Notes: generated by a model from the letters alone, not told the origin. Shown: positions 40,219-48,662, counted from the first letter of the stretch. The stretch is 64,000 nucleotides of DNA from Haloarchaeobius sp. HME9146 (GCF_025399835.1 NZ_JAODVR010000001.1:3224001-3288000); one strand, 5' to 3'. Made by a program: numbers and translations.

Positions 40219-42051
40219 TCAGTTCGGGGGCGTGTCGGCGTCGACACGTATCTCGAACCGCGCACCGCCCTCGTCGGACGAGGTCGCCCGAACTTGCCAG
40301 CCGTGCGCCTCCGCGATGGACGAGACGATGGCGAGGCCGAGGCCGGTCCCGTGCTCGCTGCTGGTCACGCCGGACTGGAAGGCGTTCTCTCGCAGGTCCT
40401 CGGGAAGCCCGACACCGTCGTCCGCGACGTAGAATCCGGTCCCGTCGGGCAGTGGGCCCACGCTGACCTGGAGGGGGTCGCCCGTCGAGCCGTCTCCACC
40501 GTCGGTCAGCTGGTGGCCCAGATCGGCTCGCCCATCTTCGACTGCGTCACCGGACAGCGTCCGGGTGCCTGCCGAACCATGTTCGACAGCGTCGCCGGGC
40601 TGCGCCCGGCTGCCAGTGGAACCGTGTTCAACAGCGTTGCGGAACAGGTTCTCGAACAGTCTGAGCACGCGCCCACGGTCGGCCTCGACCGTCGTGTCTC
40701 CGGTGATTCGCAGCGTCGCACCGTCATCGGCCACGCTCTCCCAGGCGCGCTCGGCCGCGGTCGCGACCTCGACCGCCTCGGTGCTCGTCACCGCGCCGCC
40801 ATCGCGGGCGAGCGAGAGGAGGTCCTGGACGATGGTCTCCATCCGGTCGTGGGCCCGCTCGGCCGCGTCGGCGTGGTCCTCGACCCCGCTCTCGCGGTAG
40901 AGGTCAAGGTAGCCTTTCGCGGTGCTCAGCGGGTTCCGCAGGTCGTGGCTGACGACGCTCGCGAACTGGTCGAGGCGCTCGTTCTGCCGGCGGAGTTCAC
41001 GCTCCCGGCGGACCCGGTCGGTCACGTCGCGGAAGATCACGAGCGAGCCGATATCGCCCGCACCGTCGGTGAGTGCCGTCCGGGTGTGCTCGTAGTGGCC
41101 GGTCTCCCCGTCGCCGTCGGTGACGGTTACGAGGGCTCCGGTGTCGCCGTCGAACGGGACCGTGCTCGCTTCGTCCGCGAGTCGTCCAGTCGGGTCGTCA
41201 CCCTCGAACAGCGGGATGGCGGCGGGGTTGTAGTCGAGAATCCGGTCGTCGACGTCGAGGACGATCGCCGGGTCCTTCATCTGCTCGACCGCGGTCCGGC
41301 GAGCCACGGGTCTAAGCTGGAACAGCCGATTCCGCAAGACCGACCAGGCGACCGCGCCGGCGGTCACGAAGAAGCCGAACGCGGTCAGGTTGTACGTCCC
41401 GAACGCTTCCGGCCCGAAGAGGTAGAGCGCACTGGCGGCGAACGGCGCGAGCGACCCTGCCAGCAAGCCCGCGACCTGCCGGCGGTAGAGCCCGGTCGAC
41501 TCCGCGTACGCCCGGGCGAGCAACGCGGTCGCCGAGAGCACGAGCAGGTAGGCGTAGGCCGTGAACGCGTAGAACGCGATTCCGTGCTCGTTGACCAGGA
41601 CGGCCGAGCCACCAACCGACTCGAGCGAGACGGCCGTCCAGAACTGGTGGTGGAGCGGGTTGGTGAGGACGACGATGGGCGTGGCGACCGCACCCGCCGC
41701 GATGGCGGCCCAGCCGAGACGTGGAATCCCGTCGAACCGGATGAACCGGGCCACGTAGCACAGCCAGAGGCCGGGAATCGCACCCATCCCGAGGTACTGG
41801 ACCATGTTCCACTGGACCTTCGCCTCACGGACGGCCGCCTGGTTCTGGCCGACGACCGAGAGCTCGGCGGCGTACGCGACCATCATCAGGCTCACCGCGA
41901 GCAACAGCCCGGCCGCGACCGATGCGCCGGGGAGGCCGTCGTACCCGTCGTCGCCCCCGTCGCGCCGAGAGAGAACGTAGAGCGCGAGGACGGCCTGGAT
42001 GAACGCGCCGAGAACCAGTGGGATGGTGAGTGGCGTCGGCTGGAAGCCCAT
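40219..42051 (-). CDS. Sensor histidine kinase with N-terminal 7TM, PAS, HisKA and HATPase domains
   Basis: This 610-residue kinase has a seven-helix N-terminal module (residues 5-230, the HisK_N_7TM type) and a PAS domain (about 245-345, ILDYNPAAIPLFEGDDPTG). The HisKA H-box is VVSHDLRNPLSTAKGYLDL, with the phospho-accepting His. The ATPase domain has N-box LFENLFRNAVEHG, G1 YVADDGVGLP and G2 GTGLGLAIV. The N-box is immediately followed by a tandem repeat: NAVEHGSTGSRAQPG, DAVEHGSAGTRTLSG, DAVEDGRADLG, about 40 residues inserted into the ATPase fold. No response regulator is adjacent. The ligand sensed in the membrane is unknown. Confidence 0.92.
   Translation of the reverse strand: MGFQPTPLTIPLVLGAFIQAVLALYVLSRRDGGDDGYDGLPGASVAAGLLLAVSLMMVAYAAELSVVGQNQAAVREAKVQWNMVQYLGMGAIPGLWLCYVARFIRFDGIPRLGWAAIAAGAVATPIVVLTNPLHHQFWTAVSLESVGGSAVLVNEHGIAFYAFTAYAYLLVLSATALLARAYAESTGLYRRQVAGLLAGSLAPFAASALYLFGPEAFGTYNLTAFGFFVTAGAVAWSVLRNRLFQLRPVARRTAVEQMKDPAIVLDVDDRILDYNPAAIPLFEGDDPTGRLADEASTVPFDGDTGALVTVTDGDGETGHYEHTRTALTDGAGDIGSLVIFRDVTDRVRRERELRRQNERLDQFASVVSHDLRNPLSTAKGYLDLYRESGVEDHADAAERAHDRMETIVQDLLSLARDGGAVTSTEAVEVATAAERAWESVADDGATLRITGDTTVEADRGRVLRLFENLFRNAVEHGSTGSRAQPGDAVEHGSAGTRTLSGDAVEDGRADLGHQLTDGGDGSTGDPLQVSVGPLPDGTGFYVADDGVGLPEDLRENAFQSGVTSSEHGTGLGLAIVSSIAEAHGWQVRATSSDEGGARFEIRVDADTPPN
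40516..40638 (-). repeat. 45-bp tandem repeat inside the histidine kinase ATPase domain
   Basis: On the coding (minus) strand two 45-bp units, 40638-40594 and 40593-40549, and a partial third (40548 to about 40516) encode the related 15-residue units beginning NAVEHGS, DAVEHGS and DAVEDGR. The repeat keeps frame and so lengthens the protein without breaking it. It sits directly after the catalytic N-box. Several haloarchaeal kinases carry similar insertions at this point, as far as I recall. Confidence 0.75.
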
Positions 42052-42158
42052 ATCGATACCAGTCGTTCGGTTTCATCGACGTTAACGCTAGGGGCCGGCC
42101 TGGTCGTGCTCGCCAGCATCCAAAAGACACATCGCCGGTCGCCTCCGACACCGCAATA

Positions 42159-43532
42159 ATGACTGTCGGTATCGTCGGCGGCGGCGTGGCCGGGCTCGCG
42201 GCGGCCTATCGGCTGCAACAGGCGGGCTACGAGGCCCAGGTATTCGAAGCGAGCGAGGACATCGGTGGACTCGCCGCCGTCTACGAGACGGCGGGCCAGC
42301 CCATCGAGAAGTTCTACCATCACCTCTCGAAGTCCGAGGAGACCATCGTCGAGTTAGCAGAAGAACTCGGGGTCGGCGACCGGCTGGAGTGGCCGTACAA
42401 GTCCGACGCCTACTACGTCGATGGGGTCGTCCACCCGATGGACAAGGCGTGGGAGATCGCCGCGTATCCCCATCTCTCGTTCTACGACAAGTTCCGCCTC
42501 GGCATGCTGACGATGGAGATCGACCTCCGCGGCGGGGTTCCTTCCTTCGACACGTACGAGCGCCTGGAGGACTTCGAGCACGTCCCCATCAAGGAGTTCG
42601 TCGTCGAGCACACGACGAAGAACGTGTACGAGAGCTTCTTCGAGCCGTTGCTCGACGCGAAGTTCGGCAGCCGCAAGGAGGACGTCTCGGCAGCGTGGCT
42701 GCTCGGGCGCATCAAGTTCCGCGGCGAGCGCGACCTGCTCAAGGGCGAGCAACTGGGCTACTTCGACGGCTCTTTTTCGGTGCTCATCGACGCGCTGGTC
42801 GACGCGGTCGGTCGCGAGAACGTCACCACGGGCGCACGCGTGACCGAGGTCGACACGTCGGGCGAGCAGGTCTCGACGCTGACCGTCGAGACCGACGATG
42901 GGACCGAGACCCACGACGTGGACTCGGTCGTGGTGGCGGCGATGCCGAACGTACTGGAGGATTTGACCGGGTACGCCTGCGACATCGACTTCCAGGGGAC
43001 GGTCTGTTCGGTGTGGAGCATGGACGAGTCCATCACGGACACGTACTGGCTCAACATCAAGGACGAGGCCCCCTTCGGCGTGCTCATCGAGCACACGAAC
43101 TTCATCTCGGAGGAGCGATACGGCGGCGAGCACCTCTACTACACCGCGAGCTACGTCCAGGACCCGAGCGAGGACCTCTGGCAGATGAGTGACGAGGAGG
43201 TCGAGGAATACTGGCAGGAGGGTATCCAGGACCTGTTCCCGCACTTCGACCCCGAGATGGTGAACTGGGTCCAGACCGCCCGCAACCCGCGGACCGCCCC
43301 GGTGTACGAGCGCGGCTACCTCGACATGGTCATCCCGTACGACCTCGCCGACGAGGTCGCCTCGGGCGTGTACTACGCCGGGATGGCCTCGCGGGCACAG
43401 TACCCCGAACGCAGTCTGAACGGGGCTATCGTCGCGGGCTACGAGTGTGCCGACCGCATCGCCGGCGCGGGTGCTCGAACGGAACAGGAACAGGAACGCG
43501 CGAGCGACGAACAGGCGTCGCTCGCGGAGTAG
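42159..43532 (+). CDS. NAD(P)/FAD-dependent oxidoreductase, amine-oxidase/phytoene-desaturase-like
   Basis: This 457-residue flavoprotein begins with the dinucleotide-binding motif TVGIVGGGVAGLAAAYRLQQAG and the FAD motif EASEDIGGLAAVYE, the pattern of the amine oxidase, protoporphyrinogen oxidase and carotenoid desaturase group. A C-terminal FAD contact is GVYYAGMASRAQYPERSLNGAIVAGYECADRI. The C-terminus is a Glu/Arg-rich tail. Relatives with this closing motif often stand in polysaccharide or glycosylation clusters. The start at 42159 (MTVGIVGGG) is chosen over 43 upstream in-frame residues. It is divergent from the 7TM kinase with 107 bp between. Confidence 0.88.
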   Translation: MTVGIVGGGVAGLAAAYRLQQAGYEAQVFEASEDIGGLAAVYETAGQPIEKFYHHLSKSEETIVELAEELGVGDRLEWPYKSDAYYVDGVVHPMDKAWEIAAYPHLSFYDKFRLGMLTMEIDLRGGVPSFDTYERLEDFEHVPIKEFVVEHTTKNVYESFFEPLLDAKFGSRKEDVSAAWLLGRIKFRGERDLLKGEQLGYFDGSFSVLIDALVDAVGRENVTTGARVTEVDTSGEQVSTLTVETDDGTETHDVDSVVVAAMPNVLEDLTGYACDIDFQGTVCSVWSMDESITDTYWLNIKDEAPFGVLIEHTNFISEERYGGEHLYYTASYVQDPSEDLWQMSDEEVEEYWQEGIQDLFPHFDPEMVNWVQTARNPRTAPVYERGYLDMVIPYDLADEVASGVYYAGMASRAQYPERSLNGAIVAGYECADRIAGAGARTEQEQERASDEQASLAE

Positions 43533-44014
43533 GATTCGAAGAAACCGAGAAACACGGCTTGGACCCGAACGGGAAACGTTGTCCCCGGACCTCACGGCCA
43601 TAGCTGGCTTTCGTCGGACTTTCACCGACTCGGTTGACCGAAGCCAACTTCGGCAGGGTTTTCGCCTGCATGCCGAGATATTCCCGAAGTCCCTTTACAG
43701 GTACTCCGATACTTGGCCTTCACCTTCGACCGCCATGGCGGCCGAACACTGGTCCGGTACGGTTCTCCTTCGGAGTCGTGACCTCGTTACCCTGTTACGG
43801 GTTCTTTGGTGTTGACCCCTACTTCCGTCCGTCTCGTCCGATTCTTGTGGAACCGGTTCGATCTGGGCGTGAAGCGTCCGGTGCGCCCCCGTGATTCCCG
43901 GTGGGCAATTTAGAGTAGGGCCGAGGAGAAGATAAGGATTTTGTACGGTAACACGGCACATGGTTCTGAGACCAAAACCGATTGAGGGGAGCGAGGTATT
44001 CCCGAGCGATTCTC
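43533..44014 (-). ncRNA. Candidate structured non-coding RNA region (unassigned)
   Basis: This 482-bp stretch has no believable gene. Read on the minus strand from about 43910 down it contains a series of short stems with A-rich loops: GAACCGGTTC, CCC-GTAACA-GGG, CTCC-GAA-GGAG, CCGCC-AT-GGCGG, GCAGG-CGAAAAC-CCTGC, CCGAAG-TTGG-CTTCGG, GTCGG-TGAAAGT-CCGAC and CCCG-TT-CGGG. A TTATCTT box is near 43930-43937, about 25 bp before the first stems. The lack of coding periodicity and the chain of hairpins suggest a stable RNA or a decayed ribozyme-type element. I could not match it to RNase P, SRP or tRNA. The strand call is inference. Confidence 0.4.
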
Positions 44015-44608
44015 TCACTCCTCGTCTTCGACGGCGTCCGCCATCCCTGGGGCATCCGCGATGTCCACGTCCTCGGGCTCCTCTTGCCCACCGACGACGA
44101 GCTCGCCGTCGGCGGTCTCGACGTACACGTCGTCGGCGAAGCCACCCTCGGCGTACGGGTGGACCGGGTCGTCCAGCTTCTCCGGCGTCGATGGCGCGTC
44201 GGCGACACCGTCGGCCGGGTGAAAGTCACCGAGTGGGTCGTCGATGGTGATGTTGTAGTCCTCGAAGAACTGCTGGTAGCGGTCGTAGTGTTGGTCGAGT
44301 TCGTCGGTCGGGAACTCCATCATCTCGGTCCAGCCGTGGTTGAAGAAGTCGAAGTTCGCCTGGATGTGCGTTATCTCGCGCGCCTCGGCCTCGGGCATGT
44401 AGTCGAGCGCGGCGACGTAGGTGTCCATCGTCGCGTCGAAGAAGTCGTCGAGGTGCTCGCGGCGCTCCTCGCGGTGTTCCTCGTCGGACTTCTTGAGGAA
44501 TATCTTCGTGTGCATGTCGACGAGTTTCTCGTTCGCCACGTCGCTGATGACCGGCGCGGTCAGCGCCGTCTTGAACGCGAAGTGCTTGACGTTCTGGCGT
44601 ATCTTCAT
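44015..44608 (-). CDS. DUF6149 family haloarchaeal protein
   Basis: This 197-residue acidic protein starts MKIRQNVKHFAFKTALTAPV. It continues with a helical segment EEHREERREHLDDFFDATMDTYVAALD and with AREITHIQANFDFFNHGWTEMMEFP, the most distinctive part. The C-terminal 60 residues are disordered and very acidic (GGQEEPEDVDIADAPGMADAVEDEE). From memory this matches DUF6149, a haloarchaeal family of unknown function. There are no cysteines or membrane helices. Start at 44608 chosen because 17 residues upstream are Pro-rich and unrelated. Confidence 0.8.
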   Translation of the reverse strand: MKIRQNVKHFAFKTALTAPVISDVANEKLVDMHTKIFLKKSDEEHREERREHLDDFFDATMDTYVAALDYMPEAEAREITHIQANFDFFNHGWTEMMEFPTDELDQHYDRYQQFFEDYNITIDDPLGDFHPADGVADAPSTPEKLDDPVHPYAEGGFADDVYVETADGELVVGGQEEPEDVDIADAPGMADAVEDEE

Positions 44609-44752
44609 CGTTGGGCGGGGCTTGGGAGTGGAAGGGTAAGAACGTCCCGCCGCCGGCACGACGCCCGTGGTCGCCGGAGGAGGGAATTACGAAACCGAAT
44701 CCCAGAGGGACGAACGTGACAGTTGGCGGGAACCGCTCGAATGGTAATCCAC

Positions 44753-44757
44753 TTTAA
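44753..44757 (+). promoter_or_regulatory. TATA-like box of the NADH-dependent flavoprotein gene
   Basis: CACTTTAACC places TTTAA 24-28 bp before the ATG at 44781, the distance for a leaderless haloarchaeal transcript. Confidence 0.45.
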
Positions 44758-44780
44758 CCCCCGTACCGAACCCTGCGCGT

Positions 44781-46031
44781 ATGAGTGAGTCGTACGTCAT
44801 CATCGGCGACGGAATCGCCGGTGGCTCCGCGGCCAAAACACTTCGGGAGGAGTCGCCCGACGCTGACATCGCCGTCCTGACGGACGAGGGCGAACCACTG
44901 TATAATCGTATTCTCATCAAAGAGTACGCGAAAGGCAAGATCCCGATGGAGGACCCCCTGTTCCTCCACGACGAAGAATGGTACGAGGAGCGTGACATCG
45001 ACCTCGAACTGAACACGCACGTCACCCACATCGACACCGACGCGCACGTCGTCCGCACCCACGAGGGCGACGACTACGAGTACGACAAGCTGCTGGTCGC
45101 GACCGGTGGGACCCCGACCCAGCTGCCCGTCGACAACTCCGACGCCGAGGGCGTCCACCACTTCTGGACGTTCCAGGACGCACGCGGTATCGCGGACCAC
45201 TCCTCCGAGTCCGCGACCGGTATCGTCGTCGGTGCGGGCCTGCTCGGCATCGACTTCGCCGCGGTGTGCGGTGCCCGCGGCATCGACGCCAAGTACCTCA
45301 TGCGCGGTGACTGCTGGTGGCGCTACGCCCTCAGCGAGGACGGCGGGGAGATCATCCACGAGGCCCTGCGCGACATGGGCGTCGAGCCGGTGTTCCAGTC
45401 CGGTGTCGACCACTTCGTCACCGACGACGACGGCGTCGTCACGGGCGCGGTCGACCCCAACGGCGTCGAGTACGAGGGCGACTTCGTCGGCGTCGCCATC
45501 GGCCTGAACTTCAACACGGAGTTCCTCCGCGGCTCCGGCATCGAGACGGACAACGGCATCGTCGTCGACGAGTACATGGCGACCAACGTCGAGGACGTGT
45601 ACGCGGCCGGTGACATCACCAAGTTCTACGACGTCATCCTCGAGGAGCACGCCCAGAACGGCTCCTGGGACTCCGCGAAGAAGCAGGGTGCCGTCGCCGC
45701 CAAGAACATGGCCAACGGCCACGAGGCAGAGGAGTTCCGTCACGTCTCCTCGTACTCCATCTCGCACTTCAAGGACCTCCCGTTCGTCTCCTTCGGCCAC
45801 CCGACCCTGGGCGACGACGACGCCGAGCGCAAGTACTCCGACACCGAGTGGCGGCGTCTCACCTTCAAGAACGGCAAGCTCATCGGTGGCGTCCTCATCG
45901 GCGACCTCAAGCTCCAGTCGACGTTCAAGCGCATCATCCGCGAGGAGCGCGACCTGAGCGGCCAGGAGGAGGTCCTGCTCGAGGAGGACTTCGACCCCGA
46001 GATGCTCGACGCGCCGGCCCAGGAGCAGTAA
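44781..46031 (+). CDS. NAD(P)/FAD-dependent disulfide-type oxidoreductase, NirB/rubredoxin-reductase-like
   Basis: This 416-residue flavoprotein has an N-terminal FAD Rossmann motif SYVIIGDGIAGGSAAKTLR, the conserved PLYNRILIKEYAKGK loop near the flavin, the central ATGGTPTQLP contact and an NAD motif GIVVGAGLLGIDFAAVCGARG. The second FAD aspartate is in DVYAAGDITKFYDVI. It belongs to the family containing nitrite reductase large subunit (flavin part), rubredoxin reductase and NADH oxidase. The redox-active cysteine of NADH oxidases is not in place, so electrons probably go to a small redox partner. That partner is not identified in the window. Confidence 0.88.
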   Translation: MSESYVIIGDGIAGGSAAKTLREESPDADIAVLTDEGEPLYNRILIKEYAKGKIPMEDPLFLHDEEWYEERDIDLELNTHVTHIDTDAHVVRTHEGDDYEYDKLLVATGGTPTQLPVDNSDAEGVHHFWTFQDARGIADHSSESATGIVVGAGLLGIDFAAVCGARGIDAKYLMRGDCWWRYALSEDGGEIIHEALRDMGVEPVFQSGVDHFVTDDDGVVTGAVDPNGVEYEGDFVGVAIGLNFNTEFLRGSGIETDNGIVVDEYMATNVEDVYAAGDITKFYDVILEEHAQNGSWDSAKKQGAVAAKNMANGHEAEEFRHVSSYSISHFKDLPFVSFGHPTLGDDDAERKYSDTEWRRLTFKNGKLIGGVLIGDLKLQSTFKRIIREERDLSGQEEVLLEEDFDPEMLDAPAQEQ

Positions 46032-46095
46032 CCGCTCGACGGCGGAACGACCGATCGGTTCGATTTTCCGGAGATTCATGCCCGCCAGAGGAATC

Positions 46096-46101
46096 TTTAA
46101 G
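46096..46101 (+). promoter_or_regulatory. TATA-like box of the 76-residue protein gene
   Basis: TTTAAG lies about 30 bp upstream of the ATG at 46131, within an AT-richer stretch, and is followed by the short repeat CATACCATACCA. It is a good basal promoter candidate. Confidence 0.4.
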
Positions 46102-46130
46102 CCTATGTATGCCATACCATACCATGGCCC

Positions 46131-46361
46131 ATGGCAGTCAGTGACATCGCGGAGGGCACCCTCCGCCTCACGGAAGTTGAATCGGTTCCCGCGGACGCCA
46201 GCGTCCGGCACGTCGACCAGCTCTCGGAGGACGCGTTCGACCAGGTGATACAGCTCGTCGACGACGACGGACCGAATACGTTCCAGGGGCTACCAGCGGC
46301 AGATCTCGCCGACGGCGAGATTATCGTGTTCACTGACTACCTGCGGGTCGAACTCCGGTAA
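46131..46361 (+). CDS. Small acidic protein, unknown
   Basis: This 76-residue protein starts MAVSDIAEGTLRLTEVESVP. The middle reads DQLSEDAFDQVIQLVDDDGPNTF and the end is GEIIVFTDYLRVELR, suggesting a compact alpha/beta fold. It has its own promoter (TTTAAG about 30 bp upstream), which supports a real gene despite its size. No metal or catalytic residues are seen and no family is recognised. Confidence 0.65.
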   Translation: MAVSDIAEGTLRLTEVESVPADASVRHVDQLSEDAFDQVIQLVDDDGPNTFQGLPAADLADGEIIVFTDYLRVELR

Positions 46362-46441
46362 GACCCCTACCCGAGAGGCCACCGGCTCTCGCCGGGACGT
46401 TTTCCGATACCGTTTTCCGCGCGCCGAGGTGAGCCTACTGC

Positions 46442-46855
46442 ATGAACGGCGGCAACGATGGAACGATGACGTTGGCGTTCGAGCTGTCGGCGCTGCAGGC
46501 GCTGGCGGACCCCGAGCAGGTGTTCGACGACGCCCGACGCTGGAGCAAGTACGTCGGGGTCGTCTCGGACAAGCCGACGTACGTCGTGACCAACTTCACC
46601 CGGAAGAACCGCATCAGACAGGACTTCTTCTCCGGTCCACGTGGGAAAGAGGAGAGCCTGGAGAGCGTCGGCGAGCAGTTCGACACCGACCGCCACGTCT
46701 TCGTCAGCACGACCCAGGAGGACGCCGACCTGGCCGACCGCGCCGGCTGGGAGTACCTCGCCGTCGAGGACGCCGCGGAGGCGGCCGGCTGGGAACTCTC
46801 CGATGCGGAGGACGCCGAGGAAACCGAAGAACAGGTCCGGGACGACTGGCCCTGA
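46442..46855 (+). CDS. DUF7124-like haloarchaeal protein
   Basis: This 137-residue protein starts MNGGNDGTMTLAFELSALQAL and includes YVGVVSDKPTYVVTNFTRKNRIRQDFFSGPRG, a strongly conserved-looking core, then DTDRHVFVSTTQEDADLADRAGWEYL. The C-terminus is acidic (DAEDAEETEEQVRDDWP). From memory it matches DUF7124, a haloarchaeal family. The alternating pattern suggests a Rossmann-like small domain. The DUF7124 label is recalled and not checked. It precedes a membrane protein gene by 39 bp on the same strand. Confidence 0.75.
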   Translation: MNGGNDGTMTLAFELSALQALADPEQVFDDARRWSKYVGVVSDKPTYVVTNFTRKNRIRQDFFSGPRGKEESLESVGEQFDTDRHVFVSTTQEDADLADRAGWEYLAVEDAAEAAGWELSDAEDAEETEEQVRDDWP

Positions 46856-46894
46856 CGGATATCTATTTCTTCCCGGTCGCATAACTCCGTCCAG

Positions 46895-47767
46895 ATGGGT
46901 ATCGATTTCGAGGCCGCGGTCGTGGCCGCCATCGAGCGAACCGCAACCCGGGCGGGTGCCACGCTCGCGTGCTGTACCTTCCTCGTCCAGTTGGTCTCCG
47001 CGGTCGGGTTCGACACGGAGCAGGCGTATCTCCAGCGACAGCTCCTGACGCGGACCGCCGACGCGCTGGGCACGACGCCCGCGGCGCTACTCGACCAGGG
47101 GTCGGTCGCGGTCTCGCGTGGCGCACTCGGCCTGCCCGCAACGGTCCCGCACTGGTACGGGACCGTCCTCGCGGCCATGGCGGCGGCCCTCGGCGTCGCG
47201 GTCACGGTCGTCGGCCTGCGAACCTTCAGCGGCGCGTACTCCGAGGCCGTCCCACGGACGGCGGTCGCCGGGCTCCCGTCCCGGACCGCCCACGCCGTCC
47301 TCGCGTCGGTCCTGTTCACGTCGCTCGTCGTGGGCGGGCTGGTACTGTTCGTCGTCCCTGGCGTGTTCCTCGCGCTGACCCTCTACTTCGTCACGGCGGC
47401 CGTCGCCATCGAGGACGAGTCCGTGTTCGCGGGGCTGCGCCGGAGCTGGGAGCTGACGGCTGGCAACCGTCTCGATTCGTTCCTCTTCGTCTGCCTGCTC
47501 GCCGCGGTGACCCTCTCGGCGACTATCACCTCGACCGCGGTCGCCAGCGTCCTGGGCGGGGCGGTGGCCGACCAGGCCGCCCTCGCCAGCCAGCTCGCGA
47601 CCGCCACCTCGCCGGTGGCCCGGCTGGCGTCCATCGCGATCACCAGTGTGGCGACGGTGTTCTCCGTCGCGCTGACCGCCGTCGTGTTCGACCAGTTGCG
47701 CGACGCGACGGGTGCCGGCGGTCGCGAGGACGACCTCGCGGACGTCGACCCGGCGTTGCTCCCCTGA
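46895..47767 (+). CDS. Multi-spanning membrane protein, YciC/GPDP-membrane-like
   Basis: This 290-residue protein has about six membrane segments. The segment VVPGVFLALTLYFVTAAVAIEDESVFAGLRRSWELTAGNR contains the PG-xx-L...VAIE..S...A..RSWELT pattern found in YciC-like and glycerophosphodiesterase-associated membrane domains. It starts MGIDFEAAVVAAIERTATRAG and ends in a short acidic cytoplasmic tail. Function is unknown; bacterial relatives are implicated in envelope lipid handling. It follows the DUF7124-like gene with 39 bp between and may be co-transcribed. Confidence 0.78.
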   Translation: MGIDFEAAVVAAIERTATRAGATLACCTFLVQLVSAVGFDTEQAYLQRQLLTRTADALGTTPAALLDQGSVAVSRGALGLPATVPHWYGTVLAAMAAALGVAVTVVGLRTFSGAYSEAVPRTAVAGLPSRTAHAVLASVLFTSLVVGGLVLFVVPGVFLALTLYFVTAAVAIEDESVFAGLRRSWELTAGNRLDSFLFVCLLAAVTLSATITSTAVASVLGGAVADQAALASQLATATSPVARLASIAITSVATVFSVALTAVVFDQLRDATGAGGREDDLADVDPALLP

Positions 47768-47830
47768 TGGGCGAACACTCGCCTTTCCGCAGGGCGTGGA
47801 CTTTTATCGCGGTCCCGAGTGGGTCGAACC

Positions 47831-48076
47831 ATGTCCGAGGACAACAACGTCACGGTGGACGTGGAGGTCGAGGTCGAGGTCGACTCCGACGAACTGGAGA
47901 TCGAGGTCGGCGACGTGAAAGACGCCGAGGCGGAACTCTCCCTGGAGGGAGTCGACATCGAGGTCGAGGTGGCAGTCTCGGTGGACGACGCCGACGACGG
48001 CGAAGGGGCCGAAGACGAGGACGCCGACGGGGGCGATGAGGAGGAGGAGTACGACGACGGCCCGATTTACGAGTGA
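47831..48076 (+). CDS. Extremely acidic small protein with Val-Glu alternation
   Basis: This 81-residue protein begins MSEDNNVTVDVEVEVEVDSD and shows strict alternation of Val and Glu or Asp, followed by DIEVEVAVSVDDADDGEG and a C-terminal run of Asp/Glu ending DDGPIYE. The alternating hydrophobic and acidic residues predict amphipathic beta-strands, the tail is disordered. The stop lies 55 bp before the next gene. A GTG at 47819 is an alternative start, adding four residues. Low complexity makes homology calls unsafe, but the frame is open and codon use is normal. Function unknown. Confidence 0.55.
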   Translation: MSEDNNVTVDVEVEVEVDSDELEIEVGDVKDAEAELSLEGVDIEVEVAVSVDDADDGEGAEDEDADGGDEEEEYDDGPIYE

Positions 48077-48131
48077 GGACCGCTGTCCCGAGAGCGCGGC
48101 ACTTTTCACTGCCGGTCCCGGAGAGTGGAGC

Positions 48132-48662
48132 ATGGCTGAACCACGCGTTCCGGGTGGGTCCGGGACCGAACTGTCGCTCCCCGACGGGCCGACCGTAGCC
48201 GTCAGCGACATCGACCTCGGGATGCGGGAGTACGTCGAGAACGGCGAGCGCTACGCCGTCGTGATGGACGTCCACCCGCCGTCGCGTTTCTTCCCGGAGT
48301 CGCTCGTCGCGGTCCTGCAGGAGACGGTCGAGACCGCCGACGACTTCGGCGAGTTCGGGACGCCCCACCTCATGGGCATCGTGATGGAAGAGTTCCCGGA
48401 GAAGGTCGCGAGCGCCGATGTCTCCGACGACGGCACCGTCGGCTGTTCGATGATCTGGCTCACCGAGTTCGACTCGCGCCGGCTCCACGAGATAATCGTC
48501 GAGCTCGTCGTCGAGATGATGGAACACGCCGTGAGTCACGCGGACGACGACAGTGCGGTCTCTGACTTCGAGCGCCAGATGCTGGAGTTCGACGTGAGCG
48601 AGTTCGTCGAACAGTACCGCCAGCAACGCGAGTTCACGAGCGAACACGACACCGCGCTGTAG
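48132..48662 (+). CDS. DUF5815-like haloarchaeal protein
   Basis: This 176-residue protein starts MAEPRVPGGSGTELSLPDGPTVAV. It contains LDLGMREY-like IDLGMREYVENGERYAVVMDVHPPSRFFPE, then FGTPHLMGIVMEEFPEKV and VGCSMIWLTEFDSRRLHEIIVELVVEMMEHAVSH. From memory it matches the DUF5815 family, in which I recall a small cysteine motif in the region here read as NGERYAVV; if so, the motif has been lost. It has no membrane segments. Start at 48132 chosen because the 32 upstream residues overlap the preceding gene's end. Confidence 0.72.
   Translation: MAEPRVPGGSGTELSLPDGPTVAVSDIDLGMREYVENGERYAVVMDVHPPSRFFPESLVAVLQETVETADDFGEFGTPHLMGIVMEEFPEKVASADVSDDGTVGCSMIWLTEFDSRRLHEIIVELVVEMMEHAVSHADDDSAVSDFERQMLEFDVSEFVEQYRQQREFTSEHDTAL

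Noticed and set aside
43634..43894. 86-codon open frame on the + strand in the hairpin-rich spacer
   Set aside because: Codon pattern is unlike the neighbouring genes, no family features are visible, and stems occupy most of its length.
43533..44014. RNase P RNA, SRP RNA or group II intron
   Set aside because: The GAGGAAAGTCC and ACAGAA cores of RNase P, the SRP helix 8 core and a complete domain V are missing; only short resemblances such as GGTGAAAGTCC were found. Kept as an unassigned candidate.
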